From NCBI GenBank assembly GCA_009775535.1, contig VSPW01000039.1, forward strand, positions 1 through 12,017: 12,017 nt of DNA, in the 5' to 3' direction. Below, one piece after another: positions 7,271-12,017 of the stretch. The translations under genes and the position numbers were made by a program. The notes under the pieces were generated by a model, which worked only from the letters and a program-made list of their open reading frames with translations, was not told the DNA's origin and did not search any database. This stretch comes from Muribaculaceae bacterium (GTDB lineage: Bacteria > Bacteroidota > Bacteroidia > Bacteroidales > Muribaculaceae). The stretch's first letter is position 1. Every line of letters starts with the position of its first letter.

Positions 7271-8350
7271 TTAGGGATGTTTTATCATTTTTTCGGCCAG
7301 GTATCTTGCCGTCCGGCTCTTATGCTGTGTCTCTTCCCATTCCTGTTCAGGGTCGCTGTCGGGCATTATGCCGCCCCCTGCGTAGATGCAGTAGCTACCT
7401 GCCCAAAAATGGATGCAACGCAGGTTCACTACCGTTTCAACGCTACCGTCGGGCTCGGAAAATCCTATGAACCCTCCGTAGCAGAGACGCTTGTGCCCTT
7501 CCGTATCCTCGATAAGCTTTAGCGCGTCTTTACGTGGATATCCGGCGAGTGCTGGGGTGGGGCTAAGGTCGGCAAGCAGTCCCATTAGCTGGTGCTTGTC
7601 GAGTACAGCCTCGGCTTCTATGGGGTCATATAGATGTTCAATATGTCCGAAATGCATTGTGGATGTTTCAGGGGCAGTGTGCGGTTCTATTCCAGCATTC
7701 CTTAATGTGCTGGTTATAAAATCCGTAACAATATTGTGCTCCTTAATGTTTTTTTCATCCCACGGCTGTTTGCTTCCGGCAATGCGAGTCCCGGCAAGGG
7801 AGACGGTTGACAAGCGCATTGAGGTGCTGTCGTAGCGTAACAGCAGTTCCGGGGAGGCCACAATCCATGTCCCGGTCTGCGGTGTGTGGTAAAAGTAACG
7901 GTGTGTGTCCGGGTATGTATTGAAATATTCCTTGGCGAAACCTATCCAGTCGGCCTCATCGGTGTATTGTCCGCATATCGCCCGTGATATTACGCATTTG
8001 CCGCCGTGGGTGCGCAAATGGGAGATCACCCGTGCAAGTCCTGCGGTGTAACTGGAATGGGTGGTTGGTTTTGGCGGTAATGGGGATGGGTATGTAGGTA
8101 GGGATGGTATTGTATCGGCAAGGAGTGATATGGTTTCTGCCGCATTGTGTGTCAGGGGAATGTGGAGCATTTCGCTGACGGGTGAATTGAATGCGCTTAT
8201 TATGAAATGCCTGTTTCCAGGGCATTCCACAGTTGTACCGGATGAGTGGAAATGAAGTGTACTGCTGCCCGGTGCGCTATATGCCACAAACGGGCGGTTA
8301 TGCCGCAGGCACAGCCTTATGGCGGTCTCTACATCGGGATGGATGAGCAT
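7271..8350 (-). CDS. menF: Isochorismate synthase, menaquinone pathway
   Basis: 359 aa chorismate-binding enzyme that would convert chorismate to isochorismate, the first committed step of menaquinone synthesis. The C-terminal two thirds carries the family core. K118 in GGKCVISR matches the EntC/MenF general base. E168 lies in ASPELL. SLAGTRIAG (184-192) precedes the E204 region (KNIKEHNIV), and SPTPALAGYPR (263-273) precedes the GGF of 292-294. AGGGIMPDSDP precedes E340 in EWEET. The magnesium ligands expected from EntC are therefore present. The length is short for MenF (about 430 aa) because the N-terminal part is reduced, as is usual in Bacteroidetes. The absence of a glutamine amidotransferase partner and of siderophore genes argues against anthranilate/PABA synthase and EntC roles. 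The start is 9 nt after the rimO stop. No menD, menB, menC or menE follows; the next gene is an SGNH protein. Confidence 0.85.
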   Translation of the reverse strand: MLIHPDVETAIRLCLRHNRPFVAYSAPGSSTLHFHSSGTTVECPGNRHFIISAFNSPVSEMLHIPLTHNAAETISLLADTIPSLPTYPSPLPPKPTTHSSYTAGLARVISHLRTHGGKCVISRAICGQYTDEADWIGFAKEYFNTYPDTHRYFYHTPQTGTWIVASPELLLRYDSTSMRLSTVSLAGTRIAGSKQPWDEKNIKEHNIVTDFITSTLRNAGIEPHTAPETSTMHFGHIEHLYDPIEAEAVLDKHQLMGLLADLSPTPALAGYPRKDALKLIEDTEGHKRLCYGGFIGFSEPDGSVETVVNLRCIHFWAGSYCIYAGGGIMPDSDPEQEWEETQHKSRTARYLAEKMIKHP

Positions 8351-8359
8351 TGTCGGTTA

Positions 8360-9667
8360 TTAATGTTTGTTTGTTGGATGGCCGATAAGTTCAAAAGGCA
8401 GAGCTTCAGTTACCGTCACTTCGGCGAATTCACCTGGAGATAGTGTGATATCCTTGGTGATTAGCACTTCCGGATCGACTTCCGGTGAGTCCCATTGGGT
8501 GCGTCCTATATAGTGCCCGTCACTTTCCCGTTCAACAAGTACCTTTAATGTCTGTCCGACCTTGCCCAAGTTTGATTCCAGGGCGATTTCTTCCTGTATG
8601 GCCATTAGTTCGTCAAGGCGGCTTTGCTTTACCTCGTCAGGAATGTCGTCGGTGAAGTTGCGAGCCCCGTAAGTGTCCTCTTCCTCGCAGTAGGCGAATG
8701 CCCCCATGCGCTCGAACCGCTGTTCGCGTATAAAGTTTTTAAGTTCTTCAAACTCGGCTTCGCCTTCTCCGGGAAATCCTACCATCAATGTGGTACGTAT
8801 ATGTATGCCGGGCACTTTTCTGCGTATCGTATCCAGAAGTAGGCGTGTCTCTTCGCCGGTAATGTGGCGTCGCATGTTTGCCAGTACCTTGTCGGAACAG
8901 TGTTGTAGGGCTATGTCGATGTATTTGCACACGTTTTCGTGGCGGTTCATTACATCAAGAATGTCATAAGGGAATTGCGCTGGATAAAAATAGTGAAGCC
9001 GTATCCATTCGACACCCGGTATCCCGGCCATGTTGTCGATCAGGCTGGCAAGGGTCTGTTTGCCATAAATGTCCAGACCATAGCTCGACAGGTCTTGTGC
9101 GATGATGTTGAATTCCTTTACGCCTTTGGCGGTCAGTGACTTTACCTCATCAAGTATGTCTTCTTCCGGGCGTGAGCGGAAACGTCCGGTGATGAGCGGG
9201 ATGGCGCAGAACGAGCAGAAACGGTTGCACCCTTCGGCTATCTTTAGGTATGCAGTATGGGGCGGGGTGGAGAGTGTGCGTTCCCATGGCCTTGAAGGGG
9301 ATGGGAACGCATCCTTGCGCAGGCTGGATATTATTCCATCCCAGTCAAATTTCCCGTACCAAGCGTCAACTTCAGGTATTTCTGCCGGAAGCGCGTCCTT
9401 GTAACGTTCAGACAGGCATCCCATCACATATACCTTTTCAAGCTTGCCTTCGCTTTTTGCCTGGCAGCATTTCAGTATCATGTCGATGGATTCCTCTTTG
9501 GCATCGCCGATGAACCCGCATGTATTCACTATGGCTATGCTTCCTGTCAGGGTGTCGGCGTTATGCGAGGCCTTGAACCCGGCATCGGAAAGCATCCTCA
9601 CTACACGCTCAGAATCGACGAGGTTCTTGGAGCACCCCATCGTTATTACGTCTACCTTCTTTGCCAT
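8360..9667 (-). CDS. rimO: Ribosomal protein S12 methylthiotransferase RimO
   Basis: 435 aa radical-SAM enzyme that methylthiolates the conserved aspartate of ribosomal protein S12. The N-terminal MTTase domain has its three cluster-binding cysteines: C12 (MGCSKN), C50 (NTCGF) and C84 (MGCL). The radical-SAM CxxxCxxC motif is C147/C151/C154 (EGCNRFCSFC). A C-terminal TRAM domain runs from about 365 to 435 and contains the RTQWDSPEVD segment typical of RimO rather than MiaB. I chose the ATG at 9667 because MAKKVDVITMGCSKN fits family N-termini and leaves a 13-nt gap after ftsY. An in-frame ATG at 9694 would add nine atypical residues and overlap ftsY by 14 nt. It sits directly after ftsY, an arrangement common in Bacteroidetes. 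Confidence 0.96.
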   Translation of the reverse strand: MAKKVDVITMGCSKNLVDSERVVRMLSDAGFKASHNADTLTGSIAIVNTCGFIGDAKEESIDMILKCCQAKSEGKLEKVYVMGCLSERYKDALPAEIPEVDAWYGKFDWDGIISSLRKDAFPSPSRPWERTLSTPPHTAYLKIAEGCNRFCSFCAIPLITGRFRSRPEEDILDEVKSLTAKGVKEFNIIAQDLSSYGLDIYGKQTLASLIDNMAGIPGVEWIRLHYFYPAQFPYDILDVMNRHENVCKYIDIALQHCSDKVLANMRRHITGEETRLLLDTIRRKVPGIHIRTTLMVGFPGEGEAEFEELKNFIREQRFERMGAFAYCEEEDTYGARNFTDDIPDEVKQSRLDELMAIQEEIALESNLGKVGQTLKVLVERESDGHYIGRTQWDSPEVDPEVLITKDITLSPGEFAEVTVTEALPFELIGHPTNKH

Positions 9668-9680
9668 TGCTGTACGGCTG

Positions 9681-10646
9681 CTATTCCTGACCAAAGAGAG
9701 ATTTCACGAATTCGTCCTTGCGGAATACCTGCAGGTCATCTATTCCTTCGCCTAGGCCGATATATTTGATGGGTATCTTGAACTGGTCGCTGATGCCGAT
9801 CACAACCCCGCCTTTGGCCGTGCCATCGAGCTTGGTGATTGCAAGCTGGTTGACTTTTGTAGCAGCCACAAATTGTTTGGCCTGCTCAAAAGCGTTCTGA
9901 CCTGTGGATCCGTCAAGTACGAGCAGGACATCATGTGGTGCATCGGGTACTACACGGCTCATCACGTTGCGTATCTTGGTGAGCTCGTCCATCAGACCTT
10001 TCTTGTTGTGCAGTCGTCCGGCCGTGTCGATTATCACCACGTCCATACCTTGTGCAACGGCTGCGGATACAGTGTCGAAAGCCACTGCCGCGGAGTCGCT
10101 GCCGAGCTGCTGCTTGATGACAGGTACGCCTGCGCGTTGCCCCCAGATATCGAGCTGTTCCACTGCCGCTGCACGGAATGTATCAGCTGCGCCGAGCATC
10201 ACCTTGAGTCCGGCCCTTTTGAACTGGGCGGCGAGCTTGCCGATAGTTGTGGTCTTGCCGACGCCGTTGACACCAACCACCATTATAACATATGGCTTCC
10301 TGTCAGCCGGTACAGAGAAGTCGTCAGTATCTTCATCGTATGCCACATTTTCGGAAAGCATTCCGGATATCTCTTCGCATAGCATGGAATTAAGCTCTGC
10401 GGAATTGACGTATTTGTCGCGCGCAACGCGTTTCTGTATGCGGTCAATTATCTTGATGGTTGTCTCGACACCGACATCGCTGGTGATGAATACCTCCTCC
10501 AGTTCGTCCAATACGTCATCGCTGATGGTTGACTTACCTCCGATGGCGCGCTTTATTTTTGAAAATATTCCTTCCTTGGTGCGTTCAAGACCCTTGTCAA
10601 GAGTTTCTTTCTTCTCTTTTGAGAACAGTTTGCCGAATATGCCCAT
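9681..10646 (-). CDS. ftsY: Signal recognition particle receptor GTPase FtsY
   Basis: 321 aa. It docks SRP-ribosome complexes at the inner membrane for co-translational insertion. The four-helix N domain (about 1-110) is followed by the NG GTPase: G1 GVNGVGKTTT (125-134), the DTFRAAA insertion-box motif (155-161), G3 DTAGRL (207-212), G4 TKLD (271-274) and the closing GLGEGIDDLQVF (297-308). The long acidic A domain of E. coli FtsY is missing, which is normal for this phylum. The N-terminus MGIFGKLFSKEKKE is amphipathic and basic, suited to membrane contact. A -7 promoter box lies about 38 nt upstream, so this is probably the first gene of the six-gene run down to 2888. Confidence 0.97.
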   Translation of the reverse strand: MGIFGKLFSKEKKETLDKGLERTKEGIFSKIKRAIGGKSTISDDVLDELEEVFITSDVGVETTIKIIDRIQKRVARDKYVNSAELNSMLCEEISGMLSENVAYDEDTDDFSVPADRKPYVIMVVGVNGVGKTTTIGKLAAQFKRAGLKVMLGAADTFRAAAVEQLDIWGQRAGVPVIKQQLGSDSAAVAFDTVSAAVAQGMDVVIIDTAGRLHNKKGLMDELTKIRNVMSRVVPDAPHDVLLVLDGSTGQNAFEQAKQFVAATKVNQLAITKLDGTAKGGVVIGISDQFKIPIKYIGLGEGIDDLQVFRKDEFVKSLFGQE

Positions 10647-10683
10647 ATTTTGATGTTATCAATGACTTCAGATAAAATGAATG

Positions 10684-10715
10684 CAAAGTTACGCAGAATT
10701 GTCGGATTTCCGAAA
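10684..10715 (-). promoter_or_regulatory. Probable promoter of the ftsY-led operon
   Basis: On the minus strand the -7 box TAACTTTG (10684-10691) matches TAnnTTTG fully. With a 20-nt spacer, a TTTC at 10712-10715 stands in for the -33 TTTG, one base off. A true TTTG at 10718-10721 is 26 nt away, probably too far. Predicted transcription start is near 10677, giving a leader of about 30 nt. A short dyad, TCGGA-TT-TCCGA (10702-10713), fills the far part of the spacer. Confidence 0.6.
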
Positions 10716-10817
10716 AACAAACCGCTGATAACATAAAAAATTCCTCTGCTTATCCCATTTCGGGGAGTTTGCCTCGTTTTTCCATGGCCGTGGCGGGGTA
10801 TTCGGACAACCCATGGT

Positions 10818-10836
10818 GGAATGTTCCAGGCATTCC
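10818..10836 (-). other. Small hairpin in the permease-ftsY gap; weak terminator candidate
   Basis: GGAATG and CATTCC form a 6-bp stem with a 7-nt loop, about 30 nt downstream of the permease stop. No T-tract follows it on the minus strand; the nearest T6 (minus strand, 10735-10740) is about 80 nt farther. It therefore does not qualify as a standard intrinsic terminator. The rest of the 220-bp gap (10647-10866) holds the ftsY promoter, two CCATGG sites and no credible ORF. Confidence 0.25.
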
Positions 10837-10866
10837 GTAAATTGTTGAAGTTATGTGTTGCTCTGG

Positions 10867-11796
10867 TTATTTGGCGGCGTTGCGGCGGGTTAGCCAGTCA
10901 CCCATCCATACTCCAGCGATTATAAGTGCGCATCCTGTTACGCCTACCACTGTGATGGCCTCACCGAGGAGTATGGCTGATGCAATGAGTGTTATGACAG
11001 GCTGGAAATACATATAGTTGCCGGCTTTTACAGAACCTAACCCCTTATTGGCCTGTGCCCACAGGATGAATGCGATGAGTGATGCATATAATGCCAAAAA
11101 TATTATATTGCCCCATACGGCTGGTTCTGCCAGCACTTTGAAGCCTACAAAATGCGGCTCCATTGCCAGGAATGGCAGAGACGACAGCAGCCCGTAGAAA
11201 AATGTCTTTCGGGTTATGAACCATACGGAATAGTGGGCGGTGAGGCGTCTGAGAAGGATGGCGTAGAGCGCCCAGCACAGGGATGCGAGCAGGGCAAGAC
11301 AGTCGCCCAAAGGGTTCACCTGGAATCCGCTGAAACTAGTGTTGAAAATCACGCATGCCACGCCGGTAAGGGCTACTATAGAGCCCAATATGGTTCCGCC
11401 AGTTATGCGTTCTCCTTTATAGAGGATGCCTACAAGGAGGGTTGTAAGCAGGGGTGATGTGGATGTGAGTAGCGATACGTTCGATACCAGGGTATATTCA
11501 AGACCGGTGTTTTCAAGCATGAAATATACTGATCCGGAAAGCATTCCACAAAGTAGGAACATCATTTCGTCGCGCAGAGAATGACTCCACAGGCGTTTGT
11601 GGAATATTGCCAATATTATAAGGTAGGCTATTATGAAGCGGTAGACATATGCTTCAAGTGTACTGAGTCCTGCATCGAGCAGGATCTTAGTGGATACGAA
11701 CGAGAGACCCCAGGCAATCACCGCAAAAGATGCGCCGATATGATACCATAATGTGGATGGTCTATTTTTTGATGTACGTTGCACGCCTCGTGCCAT
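10867..11796 (-). CDS. EamA/DMT-superfamily transporter
   Basis: 309 aa integral membrane protein with about ten hydrophobic helices arranged as two EamA repeats (about residues 17-150 and 160-300). The first repeat begins with the typical IAWGLSFVSTKILL. Each half ends with a family-like segment: LYKGERITGGTILGSIVALTGV (near 125-146, shown as two motifs KGERIT and GSIVALTGV) and LLGEAITVVG with GCALIIAGV near the C-terminus. The family exports or exchanges small metabolites such as amino acids or nucleobases; the substrate cannot be read from sequence. It has its own promoter at 11860-11892 and is separated from ftsY by 220 bp, so it is probably a separate transcription unit. The start was chosen at the ATG about 54 nt below the predicted transcription start. 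Confidence 0.9.
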   Translation of the reverse strand: MARGVQRTSKNRPSTLWYHIGASFAVIAWGLSFVSTKILLDAGLSTLEAYVYRFIIAYLIILAIFHKRLWSHSLRDEMMFLLCGMLSGSVYFMLENTGLEYTLVSNVSLLTSTSPLLTTLLVGILYKGERITGGTILGSIVALTGVACVIFNTSFSGFQVNPLGDCLALLASLCWALYAILLRRLTAHYSVWFITRKTFFYGLLSSLPFLAMEPHFVGFKVLAEPAVWGNIIFLALYASLIAFILWAQANKGLGSVKAGNYMYFQPVITLIASAILLGEAITVVGVTGCALIIAGVWMGDWLTRRNAAK

Positions 11797-11859
11797 ATAA
11801 CCGAATTTTTACCAGGCCTTCAGGATGTCAACCCTTGTCGGCCTTCTTTGTTCCGGCTA

Positions 11860-11892
11860 CAAATTTAGTTAATTATTCCGGTTCTGGCCAAA
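11860..11892 (-). promoter_or_regulatory. Promoter of the EamA transporter gene
   Basis: On the minus strand a -33 TTTG (11889-11892) and a -7 TAAATTTG (11860-11867) are separated by 21 nt, a full match to the Bacteroides consensus. The expected transcription start is near 11850, with a leader of about 54 nt. This is the best-formed promoter in the window. TTCCGG occurs on both sides of the -7 box (11851-11856 and 11876-11881). Confidence 0.7.
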
Positions 11893-11904
11893 CTCATCCG
11901 GGGG

Positions 11905-11920
11905 AATATTTGTAAATATT
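11905..11920. promoter_or_regulatory. Perfect 16-bp palindrome in the divergent control region
   Basis: AATATTT-GT-AAATATT has 7-bp arms and a 2-bp centre. It lies about 13 bp beyond the permease -33 box and about 60 bp from both predicted transcription starts (near 11850 on minus, near 11980 on plus). That position suits a regulator shared by two divergent genes. AT-rich composition weakens the case. Confidence 0.4.
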
Positions 11921-11951
11921 GTAATAAAACATTTGGGCGAAAATGCGAAAT

Positions 11952-11968
11952 TTAACAATTTGTGTTAA
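11952..11968. promoter_or_regulatory. Inverted repeat overlapping the plus-strand -7 box, operator candidate
   Basis: TTAACA and TGTTAA form a perfect 6-bp inverted repeat around a 5-nt centre. The right arm shares three bases with the -7 box at 11966-11973, so binding here would interfere with polymerase. Confidence 0.35.
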
Positions 11969-11973
11969 TTTTG
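11966..11973 (+). promoter_or_regulatory. Probable plus-strand -7 promoter box for a rightward gene
   Basis: TAATTTTG matches TAnnTTTG. No TTTG lies at the usual -33 distance: the TTTG at 11932-11935 is 30 nt away. Transcription would begin near 11980, followed by a purine-rich GGAAAGG (11989-11995) and an ATG at 12007. Confidence 0.45.
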
Positions 11974-12006
11974 CATCCCTTATTTTCTGGAAAGGCTTCA
12001 CGGTAT

Positions 12007-12017
12007 ATGTGTAAGTC
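12007..12017 (+). CDS. Possible 5' end of a rightward gene, cut by the window edge
   Basis: ATG TGT AAG begins 11 nt before the window ends (Met-Cys-Lys). A -7 box 33 nt upstream and GGAAAGG 11 nt upstream make it a plausible start. Too little coding sequence is present to identify or confirm a gene. Confidence 0.3.

Noticed and set aside
6935..7522. 195-codon plus-strand open frame spanning the SGNH/isochorismate synthase junction
   Set aside because: It crosses two well-supported minus-strand genes and its translation is Cys/Ser/Val-rich without motifs.
9668..9694. Longer RimO start at 9694
   Set aside because: The nine extra residues (MVRNSSRTA) do not fit RimO N-termini and would need overlap with ftsY; MAKK at 9667 is the better start.
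9904..10653. 249-codon open frame on the plus strand across ftsY
   Set aside because: It is antisense to the certain FtsY gene, with Ser/Thr-rich low-complexity translation and no domain; a shadow of codon bias.
10827..10837. CCAGGCATTCCG also found near 4487-4498 and in similar form near 8217
   Set aside because: The other copies are inside coding genes and the match is about 12 bp, so it is not evidence of a repeat family.
1..12017. CRISPR arrays, tRNA/rRNA genes, transposases, phage genes, riboswitches
   Set aside because: No spaced direct repeats, cloverleaf-like sequences, mobile-element proteins or structured leaders were seen in the short intergenic regions.

Overview
This window looks like chromosomal DNA from a member of the Bacteroidota, most likely order Bacteroidales. 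Promoters fit the Bacteroides-type consensus (-7 box TAnnTTTG, -33 box TTTG). Start codons mostly lack strong Shine-Dalgarno sequences, and the protein families (a short isochorismate synthase, a lipid A-type phosphoethanolamine transferase, ftsY next to rimO) fit that group. A gut lineage such as Muribaculaceae is possible but not established from sequence alone. Coding density is high, and all nine complete genes lie on the minus strand. I see no tRNA, rRNA, CRISPR array, insertion sequence or prophage gene.

Reading in the direction of transcription (high to low coordinates): an EamA/DMT-family permease (11796-10867) has its own well-formed promoter. After 220 bp of non-coding DNA comes a tightly packed run of six genes: ftsY (SRP receptor GTPase), rimO (ribosomal protein S12 methylthiotransferase), a menF-type isochorismate synthase, two SGNH-family proteins and an MBOAT O-acyltransferase. 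Gaps within this run are 21 nt or less, and the two SGNH genes overlap by 4 nt. A 130-bp gap with a probable internal promoter and a dyad follows. Then come a short Omp85-type outer-membrane barrel and an EptA/MCR-type phosphoethanolamine transferase, overlapping by 14 nt.

The most interesting part is the envelope half of the run (about 1-7.25 kb). The MBOAT protein plus two SGNH proteins has the same composition as the PatA/PatB/Ape1 peptidoglycan O-acetylation systems of Gram-negative bacteria. The first SGNH protein (4400-5809) carries Ape1/PatB-like block I and block III motifs (GDSH...; GANEAF). I infer a periplasmic O-acylation/deacylation module, with peptidoglycan the leading candidate substrate. 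Downstream, a POTRA-less Omp85 barrel coupled to a phosphoethanolamine transferase suggests a second envelope-modification unit. Upstream, ftsY, rimO and the isochorismate synthase are housekeeping functions.

The right end (11797-12017) looks like a divergent control region. It holds the permease promoter, a perfect 16-bp palindrome, a plus-strand -7 box overlapped by an inverted repeat, and a possible plus-strand start codon at 12007 whose gene runs off the window.
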